A DNA stretch of 64,000 nucleotides from Synechococcus sp. MEDNS5 (GCF_014279875.1 NZ_CP047952.1:806001-870000); one strand, 5' to 3'. Positions 35,635 to 43,802 are shown, numbered from the stretch's first letter. Notes: generated by a model from the letters alone, not told the origin. A program made the numbers and translations.

Positions 35635-36141
35635 ATGCGTCGGTTGCGGATTGGGTTGAAAATTCTGCTGTTGAGCCTTCTGGGTTTGCAGGGGCCTTCC
35701 ACGTCTTCTGTCTGGGCTGGTCACCACTACCACGGAGGTGGCTACCACCATGGCGGTGGTTATCACCATGGCGGTGGTTATCACTATCACCACCGTTACA
35801 GCAAGGGCCACTGGTATGGCCATCACGGTCGTTGGTATGGGCCCGGGTTTGCCAACCGCTGGAGTTGGAATACCTTCGGCGCTCTTGCTGGCGCTGCCGT
35901 GATTAGTGACCTTGTGAGTCGTGCCTTCGAGGCCAGCAGCTCAACCATTGTTGTGCCCGACAGTTCGTATGCGCTGGATTACGACAGCATTCGCGCCAAT
36001 GGCAATGTGATCACGTTCAAGGTTGATGGCGCGCCGATGCGTGCCGACTGCAGGAGCGGCACTCTCGATGGTCATTCCCCTGAGAGTCGCGGGGAGGCGC
36101 AATTGGTGAATGCAGCCTGCACGGTGGCTTTCGGTTTCTGA
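35635..36141 (+). CDS. Secreted histidine/glycine-rich protein
   Basis: 168 residues. Signal peptide (KILLLSLLGLQGPSTSSVWA), then a His-rich block with repeated YHHGGG and later HHYH and GHHGRWYG; then a glycine/alanine-rich segment and a C-terminal domain with two Cys. The clustered His could bind metal ions outside the cell; this is inference. A 105-base gap separates it from the divergent GH57 gene. Confidence 0.72.
   Translation: MRRLRIGLKILLLSLLGLQGPSTSSVWAGHHYHGGGYHHGGGYHHGGGYHYHHRYSKGHWYGHHGRWYGPGFANRWSWNTFGALAGAAVISDLVSRAFEASSSTIVVPDSSYALDYDSIRANGNVITFKVDGAPMRADCRSGTLDGHSPESRGEAQLVNAACTVAFGF
35728..35778. repeat. 18-bp tandem repeats coding YHHGGG
   Basis: Two 18-base units at 35743-35760 and 35761-35778 differ at one base, and a degenerate 15-base version precedes them from 35728. 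In frame with the His-rich protein gene. Confidence 0.85.
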
Positions 36142-36153
36142 GCTGTGGTGCCC

Positions 36154-36384
36154 TCAGGCCACTTCCGGTGCCCATCCAGCCTGACGATGCCAGCGCGGAG
36201 CCCACTGCAGGCAGTGGTGGGTGAGGTGTGTGCCCTGAGGGAGTTGCTGATGCTGCCGGTCGCAGCCCAGCAGCGTGCGTCCCTGTTGGTCACAGCTGTA
36301 GCGGAAGTGCTGGCAAGTGATGCAAACGCTTGATCCGCGACTGGGTTGCAGGTCGTTGACACTGAGGACACTCCAGAACTCCAT
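36154..36384 (-). CDS. Small Cys-containing hypothetical protein
   Basis: 76 residues from MEFWSVLSVND. CITCQHFRYSC and LLGC then HHCLQW give five Cys with His, a likely metal or Fe-S site. The frame remains open upstream to 36606 (a 150-residue version), so the start is uncertain; I prefer 36384 because a LexA-like box lies 13 bases upstream. Function unknown. Confidence 0.6.
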   Translation of the reverse strand: MEFWSVLSVNDLQPSRGSSVCITCQHFRYSCDQQGRTLLGCDRQHQQLPQGTHLTHHCLQWAPRWHRQAGWAPEVA

Positions 36385-36397
36385 CACTCGATAGCGC

Positions 36398-36411
36398 AGT
36401 ACATCTGTACT
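36398..36411. promoter_or_regulatory. LexA-box-like palindrome
   Basis: AGTACATCTGTACT: a perfect 6-bp inverted repeat with two central bases. It matches the cyanobacterial LexA consensus RGTACNNNDGTWCB at every position and lies 13 bases upstream of the ATG at 36384. If the longer reading frame is used, the box would lie inside coding sequence. Confidence 0.55.
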
Positions 36412-36653
36412 AGCCGCAAGAGTGGCTTTGGTCAAGAAATGGCAAGCAATGGTGCTGTTGCCTCGGAAGGGGTCGATGCTCATCCCATGGGAATACTTCA
36501 CTGCCCAATCTGTGTTGGCCTCGCTGTGCTCTCGGCGCTGCGTTTCTTCGCCCATGGCGTGATGTTGGTGCAGCTCGAAATCGGCCGGGAAGATCGTTTC
36601 GCTCATCCGGCCGACCTTTTGGGAACCGTGTTTGAGCTCTGAAGGGGCGTGGC

Positions 36654-36827
36654 TCAGGCGTTGCAGGTGCAGCCGCAGGCCCCGTTGCCGTGGCAGGGTT
36701 CCTGGTTTTTGTGTCCGCTGGCGCAGGCCTCCGAGCAGAAAGTACTGCCATCAATGAGGACGGCTTCGCTTTCGGACACGGTGCAGATGCAATCTGGGCA
36801 TGCGCAAGCGCTTGTTAAAGGTGTCAT
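36654..36827 (-). CDS. smtA: Bacterial metallothionein (SmtA/BmtA type)
   Basis: 57 residues with ten Cys: SACACPDCICTV, STFCSEACASGH, EPCHG and ACGCTCNA. The spacing follows the cyanobacterial SmtA zinc/cadmium-binding fold. It sequesters zinc and buffers the cytoplasm. An AGGAG ribosome binding site precedes the ATG at 36827. No SmtB repressor gene is present in the window. It was not visible to a search limited to longer reading frames. Confidence 0.93.
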   Translation of the reverse strand: MTPLTSACACPDCICTVSESEAVLIDGSTFCSEACASGHKNQEPCHGNGACGCTCNA

Positions 36828-36916
36828 CGCGTGACTCCTGAAGAATTGGATATGTCTGTCTTACGCCTGCTGGAATGGGGGTGCAAGGGGAGATCCGTAC
36901 TCCAGCATCGGCTTGC

Positions 36917-37390
36917 TCAGCGGCGGCTGGAAGTCAGAAAGCCCCTGATGTAGTCCAGGCCCCAGTCGAGGGTGTGCACGGGCAGTTCATAGCAATCGTT
37001 GAACAAGCGGCGTTTGGCCTGCTCCAGTCGGGGCAAGCCAATGGCTTGGAGGTTGGCGCTTGAAGCCAGGAAAAATTCCTCTCGTGCCGCCGGGTCGTTG
37101 CGTTTCATGCCATTGACATACAGCGTGCGGATGTCCTGGAAGAGGTCAGCCGTCTCGCCTTCGAAGCGGATGATCTCGTCGCCAAGGGGGATTTCCATGG
37201 ATTTGATGCAGCGCATCGAGAAGGCCATCGCCGCCCGTGTTTCCTCAGGGGAGAGGGCGTCCTCATGGCCATCGCGGAACTGATGTTGAATCACCCCGTT
37301 GCTGCATTCGAGCAAGCGGAGCAGTGCGAGTTTCTCGAGCTCAGCGTCGGGAAGCTGACTGAAGAGGCTGTACCAGTTGCGTCGTTTCAT
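36917..37390 (-). CDS. Conserved hypothetical helical protein
   Basis: 157 residues, mostly helical, with no Cys motif or membrane segment. Pattern RNWYSLFSQLPDAELEKLAL, MKRNDPAAREEFF. I do not recognise it. Its start overlaps the upstream small gene's stop by 4 bases (37387-37390). Confidence 0.7.
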   Translation of the reverse strand: MKRRNWYSLFSQLPDAELEKLALLRLLECSNGVIQHQFRDGHEDALSPEETRAAMAFSMRCIKSMEIPLGDEIIRFEGETADLFQDIRTLYVNGMKRNDPAAREEFFLASSANLQAIGLPRLEQAKRRLFNDCYELPVHTLDWGLDYIRGFLTSSRR

Positions 37391-37545
37391 TGTTCTGCGA
37401 TCACCCAGGCGGTGGCTGCGCGTTGGCGCATGTACAGGTCGGCAAGCTCGCGAGCGAGGGACCGTAACTCCTGAACGTTGTCGGTGGTGTCGATCAAGCG
37501 CTTGAGCGACTCGACCTCGAATTTTTGGCTGAGGGACAGCTGCAT
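37387..37545 (-). CDS. NblA-like small helical protein (copy 1)
   Basis: 52 residues from MQLSLSQKFEVES. The pattern LSLSQKFEVE-x-LKR-x-ID, then ELRSLARELADLYMRQ, resembles phycobilisome-degradation protein NblA and is clearly paralogous to the protein at 59277-59453. NblA binds phycobiliproteins and Clp to start antenna breakdown. The assignment is by pattern, so the role is inferred. Another ATG at 37569 is in frame. Confidence 0.55.
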   Translation of the reverse strand: MQLSLSQKFEVESLKRLIDTTDNVQELRSLARELADLYMRQRAATAWVIAEQ

Positions 37546-37682
37546 GGAACAGCGCTTAAGTAACAACACCTTAAAAAAAGTTCACGATCGTCGGCTGTTG
37601 TTTCTGCTGCAAAAAGGAAAAACCGATCCCGCGATGCGCTTTGGCACCTGCCAGGATGTAACAAATTCGTTACATCGGGCTG

Positions 37683-37934
37683 ATGACCGTCGGAGAGCTT
37701 TTTCTCGAATCCCTGTCCACGGGCGTGATCACGGAAGATGAGATGCAGTGGCTCACATCCCATCAACACGGATTCTCCCGGACGGAAGAAGCCGCTGCGG
37801 TGCGCCTCGGTCGGCTGGTGGATGAGGGGATCGTCAATCTCGGTTGCAGGGTGTCCAATCGCGTGCTGCAGCACCGCGTGGTTCGCGACCACTGGATCGA
37901 GCCTTTGGGTCGTCGTCGCGGGCAACAATTCTGA
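37683..37934 (+). CDS. Small hypothetical protein
   Basis: 83 residues, helical (TVGELFLESLSTGVITEDEM), basic at the C-terminus. No known domain. About 140 bases upstream are without a gene. Confidence 0.6.
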   Translation: MTVGELFLESLSTGVITEDEMQWLTSHQHGFSRTEEAAAVRLGRLVDEGIVNLGCRVSNRVLQHRVVRDHWIEPLGRRRGQQF

Positions 37935-37963
37935 GAGGATGCGCCAAGACTCGCTCCAATCTC

Positions 37964-38263
37964 ATGGCGGACTTCCTCAATTGTGTTCGCGTCGTAGTGA
38001 AGCAGGGGTGCGATAAGCAGTACCTCGGTGCTGTGGAGGCCTGGGTCTCTCCCAAAGGAATGCGTGAGCGGTATCTGGCGCGAACAGGCGAGCGCGCCTA
38101 CTGCTTCGTGGCTCTCTGGGACAGCCAGGAGTCTCTTGTGGCGGCACGTCCGCTGATGATTGAACACCTGAATTCAGTGAGGGATCTGCTCGAGGAGCTT
38201 TCCCCGGAACTGGGCGTTACCGATCCGGTTTCCGGGCTTGTGGTCCACACCGTGAAGGGCTGA
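37964..38263 (+). CDS. Alpha/beta-barrel (ABM-like) hypothetical protein
   Basis: 99 residues from MADFLNCVRVVVKQG. Layout as in small dimeric barrel proteins (RTGERAYCFVALWDS, ARPLMIEHLNSVRDLLEEL). Function unknown. A convergent gene follows 6 bases after its stop. Confidence 0.7.
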   Translation: MADFLNCVRVVVKQGCDKQYLGAVEAWVSPKGMRERYLARTGERAYCFVALWDSQESLVAARPLMIEHLNSVRDLLEELSPELGVTDPVSGLVVHTVKG

Positions 38264-38269
38264 AGAGCA

Positions 38270-38509
38270 TCAGCTCTTCGGCGAATCCTGGCGTTCGCGA
38301 ATGCGCTGTTCAAACTGCCTCACGTGCCGGCGTCGCCTGGCGATGGGCACCCCCACCGCCAGTGCAAGTACGCCAACCAGCAAGAGAGTGGCGAGCAGCT
38401 GCGCCAGCGTTGCTTGGGGAAACACATTGGACGACAGGCGGTCTACGGCGTTCTGCACAGTGCTGCCGTCTTCGGTGATCAGGACCGGTGGGATCGAGAC
38501 AAGCCTCAC
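38270..38509 (-). CDS. Single-pass membrane protein
   Basis: 79 residues. One helix (LAQLLATLLLVGVLALAVGV) followed by a strongly basic tail (PIARRRRHVRQFEQRIRERQ). It is downstream of the acyl-CoA-dehydrogenase-like gene on the same strand. Function unknown. Confidence 0.6.
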   Translation of the reverse strand: MRLVSIPPVLITEDGSTVQNAVDRLSSNVFPQATLAQLLATLLLVGVLALAVGVPIARRRRHVRQFEQRIRERQDSPKS

Positions 38510-38525
38510 AGGTGGTCGTCAATTA

Positions 38526-39653
38526 TCAGAGCTGTTCACAGTGTGGCTTGAGGTGAGCTGAATAATCTCGGCCTGCGATCAAGCGGTCCTGAACCGGTGT
38601 GATCAAGGCCTGCACCTGAAGGAACAGAGCCTCACGCAAACGCCGGCCGCTGGGGTGACCATCACGAAGGGCTCCACCGGCATGGCTCACCAACGCGGCG
38701 CGACAGCAGCGCTCCGCCATCTCCAACGCTGAAGCACGCAGGTCGTGATGAGCCTTGTCGCTGAGGTTGTCCGGATCGTCGGCGGCCACATAGCAACGCC
38801 TGCGCAGCTCTGTAGCGTCTTCCATCAGGGTCTGAGCTGCGGTGATCCATCCGTCCGCCCGGCGATGTTGGGCCTGCTGCTGCAGATCGCCCAGCCCTGC
38901 CCGGATCAGGCCGAAGGCGGCTGGGTTGGCCAGGCGCGTGCGGGCTTGATCGGCCTGCGTCCACGCAGCGATCGGAGTGATTCCGATCACCCAGTCTGCG
39001 GGGATCCGGCAGTGGTTCAGGTTCACCGGCCGGCTCCAGGTGCCGCCCATGGCCAGCAGTTCCAGGGGTGGTTCCGGTGTGAGTCCACGGGGCAGGGAGA
39101 TGGGCGCCTGCTTGTCGAGCAGCAGCGCCAGCACAGGGGCGTGGGGCGCTTGGCCGGCGCGCACCTGCACGGCGACGACATCGGCCAGATCCCAACCGGT
39201 GATCCAGTCGAGATGGCCCTGCAGCTCCCAGCCATCGCTGCAGGGGGAGGCCACGGGGGTGGCGGGACCCGGACGGCGCAGGTGTGCAAAAGCCGTGGCG
39301 CCAACTGCGCTTCCCGAAGCCAGACGTGTCAGCCAGCGCTGTCTGAGCGTTTGATTCGTGGAGGCCTGCAGCAGGCGCAGAGGCGACTGGTGCTGTGACC
39401 AGCAGAACCACACAGCTGCGTCGGCCATGGCCAGCCGCTCGGCCCGCTCCCGTTGCTGCGGGGCAGCCGCCACCGGCCCCAGCCAGCCGATGCCACTGAG
39501 CTGGTCCATCACGGACCGAGGCACGCCGAGGCGTTCGTGGTCAGCGGCTGCTGCCGTGATGCGCGCCAGCATCGCCTCCTCATCCGCGCTGACGGCGGCA
39601 TCCGGTGTGTGCGGGCCCAGGGGGTCAGGACCCAGCATCAGGCCGAAAGCCAC
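38526..39653 (-). CDS. Acyl-CoA-dehydrogenase-like flavoprotein
   Basis: 375 residues. The acyl-CoA dehydrogenase fold is suggested by GATAFAHLRRPGP, LQGHLDWITGWDLADVVAVQ, and the helical C-domain with QVQALITPVQDRLIAGRDY. The catalytic Glu is not evident. Marine Synechococcus lack a standard beta-oxidation route, so the true reaction is unclear. Overlaps the YjbQ gene by 16 bases. Confidence 0.78.
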   Translation of the reverse strand: MAFGLMLGPDPLGPHTPDAAVSADEEAMLARITAAAADHERLGVPRSVMDQLSGIGWLGPVAAAPQQRERAERLAMADAAVWFCWSQHQSPLRLLQASTNQTLRQRWLTRLASGSAVGATAFAHLRRPGPATPVASPCSDGWELQGHLDWITGWDLADVVAVQVRAGQAPHAPVLALLLDKQAPISLPRGLTPEPPLELLAMGGTWSRPVNLNHCRIPADWVIGITPIAAWTQADQARTRLANPAAFGLIRAGLGDLQQQAQHRRADGWITAAQTLMEDATELRRRCYVAADDPDNLSDKAHHDLRASALEMAERCCRAALVSHAGGALRDGHPSGRRLREALFLQVQALITPVQDRLIAGRDYSAHLKPHCEQL

Positions 39654-40072
39654 TGCAGCGCCACGCTGCGCTGGCGCGGGCCATCCAGCTCCACCAGGAT
39701 CACGTCCTGGTAACGGCCCAGCTGCAGCGCGCCGTTGCGCACCGTCACCGTTGTCTGATGGCCGAGCAGCAGGGCCTGCAGGTGGGCATGGGCGTTTCGG
39801 GGTTCATCGTCGGGAATGCCCGGCCGGAGCTCCAGGTCGTTGTGTTTCCAGGACGAGGTGGGAGGTGCCAGCTGCCGGAGCCACTGCTGCAGATCCAGCA
39901 GGAGCCTCTCCTCCAGTTCGTTCACGATCACGGCGGTGGTGGTGTGTTGCGCTGCCACCACAACGGCTCCGTCGCGTTCGCCATGCACCTGCACAAATCG
40001 ATGCAGATCGGCGGTGAGCGACAGGCACTGGAAGGGGGCTTCGGTGCTGAGCTGGAGGAGCTGGGGGGTCAT
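39638..40072 (-). CDS. YjbQ/UPF0047 family protein
   Basis: 144 residues. The signature HTTTAVIVNELEERLLLDLQ and the later HAHLQALLLGHQTTVTVRNG, LGRYQDVILVELDGPRQR match YjbQ. The family may have secondary thiamine phosphate synthase activity. Its 3' end overlaps the acyl-CoA-dehydrogenase-like gene. Confidence 0.93.
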   Translation of the reverse strand: MTPQLLQLSTEAPFQCLSLTADLHRFVQVHGERDGAVVVAAQHTTTAVIVNELEERLLLDLQQWLRQLAPPTSSWKHNDLELRPGIPDDEPRNAHAHLQALLLGHQTTVTVRNGALQLGRYQDVILVELDGPRQRSVALQWLSA

Positions 40073-40148
40073 GGAGTCATGCTGCCTGCAAATTGCCGCT
40101 ACGTCTTGGGCGCAAGGGAGCTAAAAATGCGATCAACGACCTGGATCC

Positions 40149-40325
40149 ATGGCTCTCCTCCCGCGCTGGCAGTACATGACCGATGAAAGCAAGGCGCTTG
40201 TGAAGCGCACGGCTGTGAGTGTGCTGGTGCTGTTCCTGGCGGCGCTCCTGCTGCGGGCTCTGTTGCCCTGGGTGCTGCTGGCGTTGATCGTTTGGTTGGC
40301 ATGGAGCTGGATCAGCCGCCGTTGA
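40149..40325 (+). CDS. Small single- or double-pass membrane protein
   Basis: 58 residues with a helix from VSVLVLFLAALLLRALL to LLALIVWLAWSWI. Tight codon use like neighbours. Function unknown; no family. Confidence 0.6.
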   Translation: MALLPRWQYMTDESKALVKRTAVSVLVLFLAALLLRALLPWVLLALIVWLAWSWISRR

Positions 40326-40354
40326 CAGTGGGATGCCTGTAGGTAGGTGAGGTA

Positions 40355-41137
40355 TTACACCTGGATGCTGCCGCTCAGGTAGGGAATCACCCGCCCACTG
40401 ATCAGCACACGCTCTCCCTGCAGCGTGCAGCGCAGCGAGCCGCCGCGAGCGGACAACTGACGGGCGTTGAGCACAGTCTTGCCGAGTCTTTCGCACCAGT
40501 AGGGGGTGAGGCTGCAGTGGGCGGATCCGGTCACGGGGTCTTCAGGAATGCCGCACCCCGGAGCGAAGAAACGGCTCACGATGTCAACGTGTTTGCCTGG
40601 AGCGGTGGCGATCAAGCCTCGCCCCGGGAGGGCGGCCACGCGCTCCGGATCCGGATGCAATGTTCGAATCGTGTCTTCATCGGCGAACACGGCGATCAGA
40701 TCCACCCCCTGCAGGCAGCTCTGGGGTGTGGCGCCGATGGCCTCCTGCAGGCCTGCTGGCGGCAGGCATGGGTGAGCCCGCTGCACGGGAAAGTCGAGGG
40801 TGATTTGATCCTCCTCGCGGTGCACGCTGAGGGGACCACTGCGGGATTGAAACTGCAGGATGTTTCGTTGCGGTTCCCGGCGGAACACCACAGCGGCGGC
40901 TGCCAGGGTGGCGTGGCCACAGAGCTCCACCTCACAGCTCGGGGTAAACCAGCGCAGTTGATAGTCCCCTTCGCTGCCGACGAGGAACGCCGTTTCCGAC
41001 AGGTTGTTTTCCGTGGCGATCGCCTGCATCAGCTGATCCGGCAGCCAGGCGTCCAGGCAACAAACGGCGGCGGGATTTCCCTGAAACGGCGCCTCCGCGA
41101 AGGCGGCCAGCTGCTCGATCGGAATCCGGGTGCTCAT
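40355..41137 (-). CDS. PhzF-family isomerase
   Basis: 260 residues. NPAAVCCLDAW, the catalytic Glu in NNLSETAFL, and CGHATLAAAAVVF are the standard PhzF blocks. C-terminal half has GCGIPEDPVTGSAHC. It probably isomerises a small hydroxy-diene or amino acid; the phenazine route itself is absent. Overlaps the upstream gene by ATGA. Confidence 0.9.
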   Translation of the reverse strand: MSTRIPIEQLAAFAEAPFQGNPAAVCCLDAWLPDQLMQAIATENNLSETAFLVGSEGDYQLRWFTPSCEVELCGHATLAAAAVVFRREPQRNILQFQSRSGPLSVHREEDQITLDFPVQRAHPCLPPAGLQEAIGATPQSCLQGVDLIAVFADEDTIRTLHPDPERVAALPGRGLIATAPGKHVDIVSRFFAPGCGIPEDPVTGSAHCSLTPYWCERLGKTVLNARQLSARGGSLRCTLQGERVLISGRVIPYLSGSIQV

Positions 41138-41337
41138 GGGTCGCTCGGCTCCACTGTGTCGCTTGCAGCCCGGGACCGTTCCACCTGAAGGAACACCAGC
41201 CAGGCCAGGCCGGCCAGCCCCGCACCCAGCCAGTCATTGCGGAGCGCTTCCACCAGGGCCGCGGTGCTGGCGGCAATGCGCAGTGCCCGCAGCAGCAGCT
41301 TGATCAGCGGAGGTCGGGCAGGTGGTTCAACGGTCAT
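41134..41337 (-). CDS. Small membrane-associated hypothetical protein
   Basis: 67 residues from MTVEPPARPP; an ATG at 41361 would add eight. One hydrophobic segment (WLGAGLAGLAWLVFLQ). Its stop overlaps the PhzF start, suggesting a shared operon. Function unknown. Confidence 0.6.
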   Translation of the reverse strand: MTVEPPARPPLIKLLLRALRIAASTAALVEALRNDWLGAGLAGLAWLVFLQVERSRAASDTVEPSDP

Positions 41338-41425
41338 CAATCCAGGCCTGGATCGCGCCATTCAAGCCGTCTTCAGGCGATGGAGCCGCTGCATGGGCAG
41401 GATGTGGGTGGGTTGCTTCTGGTTG

Positions 41426-42091
41426 ATGGCGTCGGTTCTTGTCACAGGATCCAATCGCGGCATCGGCCTGGAGTACTGCCGCCAGTTGCGGGACCGTGGC
41501 TTCGATGTGATTGCTGCCTGCCGTGAGCCTTCGCTGGAGCTGCAGGCTCTTGATGTGCGCATCGAGGCCGGTTTGGATCAGGCGGACCCGGGGATGCCCG
41601 CGGACTTAACCCGCCGTCTCGATGGCCTGCCTCTGCACTGGGTGATTCTCAATGCCGGCGTTCTGGAGTCGATCGGGTTCGACCAGCTGAACGAGGCCTC
41701 CATCCGCCATCAGTTCGAGGTGAATGCTCTCGCCCCTCTGCGGCTGGTGCGAGCGCTGGTGGGACAGATGCCCAGCGGCGGCAAGCTGGCGTTGATGAGC
41801 AGCCGCATGGCCTCCATCGATGACAACACCTCCGGAGGCTCCTACGGCTACCGCATGTCGAAGGCGGCGCTCAACAGCGCTGGCAAGTCGCTGGCGCATG
41901 ACCTGCGATCGCGAGGCATCGCCGTGGCAATCCTGCATCCAGGTTTGGTGAGCACTCGCATGATCGGCTTCAACCCCAGGGGCATCAGTCCTGAACAGGC
42001 CGTGAGCGGTCTTCTGGCGCGCATCGATGCGCTCAATCTTGACACCAGCGGCACCTTCTGGCACGCCAATGGTGAGGTGCTCCCTTGGTGA
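41426..42091 (+). CDS. Short-chain dehydrogenase/reductase
   Basis: 221 residues. VLVTGSNRGIGLEYCRQL is the cofactor loop, LNAGVLES the NAG motif, SSRMASIDDN holds the catalytic Ser, and YGYRMSKAALN the YxxxK pair. It probably reduces a carbonyl group; the substrate is unknown. ATG at 41426 gives the family start. Confidence 0.92.
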   Translation: MASVLVTGSNRGIGLEYCRQLRDRGFDVIAACREPSLELQALDVRIEAGLDQADPGMPADLTRRLDGLPLHWVILNAGVLESIGFDQLNEASIRHQFEVNALAPLRLVRALVGQMPSGGKLALMSSRMASIDDNTSGGSYGYRMSKAALNSAGKSLAHDLRSRGIAVAILHPGLVSTRMIGFNPRGISPEQAVSGLLARIDALNLDTSGTFWHANGEVLPW

Positions 42092-42107
42092 GCTGAGTTC
42101 GCAAGTC

Positions 42108-42839
42108 ATGGGTTTTGATCCGCGCCACTGGACCCCGCACAAGGTGACCAGCAATGTGCAGGCGCTTCTGCGTGAGAACGATGCCCTGCGAAGGGACATC
42201 AAGCGTTTAGAGCAGGAACTCGAGCGCGTGCGTCGTTCCCAGTGGCAGCAGCCCTCAGCCCAGGCTCCTGCGCGGATCAGTGCGGGGCAGGTGCAGGCCT
42301 GGGGTGCGGCCCTGGCCAGGCAGCCGGGATGGAGTCAGCTGCGTCAGGGTGCGCTTGAGGGGCTGATTGATGAGCTCAACCGCAACAGCTTCCCGTCGCG
42401 CTTGAGCCTGCAGCAGCGACTGGATCGACTGGTGAGCGGCTTGGGGACCGATCTGCTTGCTGCCGTTGGACCGAGAACAACCAAGAAAACGGCTGCGGTG
42501 ATGGCCGCTTTCGCGCTTTACGGCGTGCGCGCCAGCGAATGGCTTGATGAGGATCCGGCGCGGGTTGTGAGCGAGCTTCGTCAGCGCCAGACACAGGCCA
42601 GTCGCCGCCAGACCCGGCGCACCCGCAGTGACCGGCGCACAACGGATCGCGAGCCTGCAGCTGCTTCAGTGAGCGCGGAGGAAGAGGCGTTGGCGGTTTT
42701 GGGCTTGAGGGTGGGTGCCACCCAGGAGCAGATCAAGCAGGCCTTCCGCCGTCTGGTGAAGCGCCATCATCCGGATGTGGGTGGATCGGCGAGTGCTTTT
42801 CGCCGCGTGAACGAGGCGTATCAGCAGTTGGTGGCCTGA
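42108..42839 (+). CDS. J-domain protein with coiled-coil N-terminus
   Basis: 243 residues. N-terminal coiled coil (LLRENDALRRDIKRLEQELE), a middle helical domain, an Arg-rich linker, then a C-terminal J-domain with RHHPDVGGSASAF (HPD triad) and AYQQLVA. The C-terminal place of the J-domain is unusual. It probably recruits DnaK to a specific client. Convergent overlap of 19 bases with the hydrolase gene. Confidence 0.88.
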   Translation: MGFDPRHWTPHKVTSNVQALLRENDALRRDIKRLEQELERVRRSQWQQPSAQAPARISAGQVQAWGAALARQPGWSQLRQGALEGLIDELNRNSFPSRLSLQQRLDRLVSGLGTDLLAAVGPRTTKKTAAVMAAFALYGVRASEWLDEDPARVVSELRQRQTQASRRQTRRTRSDRRTTDREPAAASVSAEEEALAVLGLRVGATQEQIKQAFRRLVKRHHPDVGGSASAFRRVNEAYQQLVA

Positions 42840-43645
42840 AGCCAGCCCTGCACGCAGGCCACGCAGGCAGCACTGGATTCGTAGGGCAGCACGTTGCGGC
42901 CATCGAGCGTGGCGATGGCTGCGTTTGGAAGCTTGCGGCGGTAGGTGTCCAGGCGTTCTGAGACATCATCCCAGCTGCGGGAGCGGCCGATGCCTGTGGC
43001 CGACTGACCGAACACCACCTGCACCGGGACCGTGAGACCTGTGAACTGGGGTTCCCAGTTGCGCCGCCAGAAGCCCGCCAGAAAGGAGAATACGGCCCAA
43101 CGGCTCTCCATGGCTCGCGAGCCGGCCTGCAACGTCTCCAACCATTCGTCGTCGACCGCGTCCGGCTCAGCGAAGAGATTTTTCCGCGAGAACGATGCGA
43201 GGAAATCGCGGCGGCGGGCATAGCGATAGAACAAACCGCCCAGTGGACCACTGAACAGCAGCGTCCACAGCTGCTGGGCTCGCTTCTGCGGGAAAGGTTC
43301 CGACAGCACGCGCCAGCCTGGCGGGCTGATGGCCACCAGTGCCGCCACCAGCTCAGGCGCTTGCGCCTGCAGGGCGAGGGCAATCGGCAGGGACGCTCCC
43401 TGGGAGACGAGCACCACAGGCTGGGTTCCACGTTCCCTCAGGCTGGCGATCAGAGGTTGCGCCCAGTCGTCGGGGGTGAGTGGCTGCGGCGGGCAGGGAG
43501 CGCTGCCGCAACCCAGGAGGTCCGGTGCCAGCAGCGTGCGCTCAGGTTCTAAGGCTCTCCAGTGCTGGATGAATCGGTCCCAGAAGCGGCTGGAGAGCCC
43601 AACGCCAATTGGATGGATCAGCAGAAGCGGTGTGGCGCTACCCAG
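42821..43645 (-). CDS. Alpha/beta-hydrolase-fold protein with a probable CTG start
   Basis: 274 residues if CTG at 43645 is used. LLLIHPIGVGLSSRFW and LLAPDLLGCG are the normal N-terminal strands of the fold, yet no ATG, GTG or TTG precedes them before the upstream stop; the first GTG (43417) would cut off the first 76 residues. AGGAG sits 7 bases before the CTG. The nucleophile elbow reads LVSQGASLP, with Gly where Ser is expected. It overlaps the upstream 54-codon gene by 8 bases. Confidence 0.72.
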   Translation of the reverse strand: MGSATPLLLIHPIGVGLSSRFWDRFIQHWRALEPERTLLAPDLLGCGSAPCPPQPLTPDDWAQPLIASLRERGTQPVVLVSQGASLPIALALQAQAPELVAALVAISPPGWRVLSEPFPQKRAQQLWTLLFSGPLGGLFYRYARRRDFLASFSRKNLFAEPDAVDDEWLETLQAGSRAMESRWAVFSFLAGFWRRNWEPQFTGLTVPVQVVFGQSATGIGRSRSWDDVSERLDTYRRKLPNAAIATLDGRNVLPYESSAACVACVQGWLQATNC

Positions 43646-43802
43646 GGCGCTGCTCCTGCTGGCGCAGGGTTTCGTAGGCCTGCCAGAGACCGTTCACTTC
43701 CGCGCAATGGGAGTCGCGGTCGCAGACGCGGTAGCGACCATTGCCGACGGCATCGATGGTGGATCCGCGGGAGGTGGCGCAGATGCGGCTGACAAACGCC
43801 AT
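43638..43802 (-). CDS. 54-residue conserved-looking protein upstream of the hydrolase
   Basis: 54 residues: MAFVSRICATSRGSTID opening, then NGRYRVCDRDSHC and a helical end. Three Cys. It overlaps the hydrolase start, so the two are probably translated together. Function unknown. Confidence 0.6.
   Translation of the reverse strand: MAFVSRICATSRGSTIDAVGNGRYRVCDRDSHCAEVNGLWQAYETLRQQEQRPG

Noticed and set aside
36439-36642. Plus-strand frame with HCPICVGL
   Set aside because: It suggests a DUF2946-like motif, but it overlaps the open upstream extension of the minus-strand gene and has no ribosome site. I cannot decide and give it no entry.
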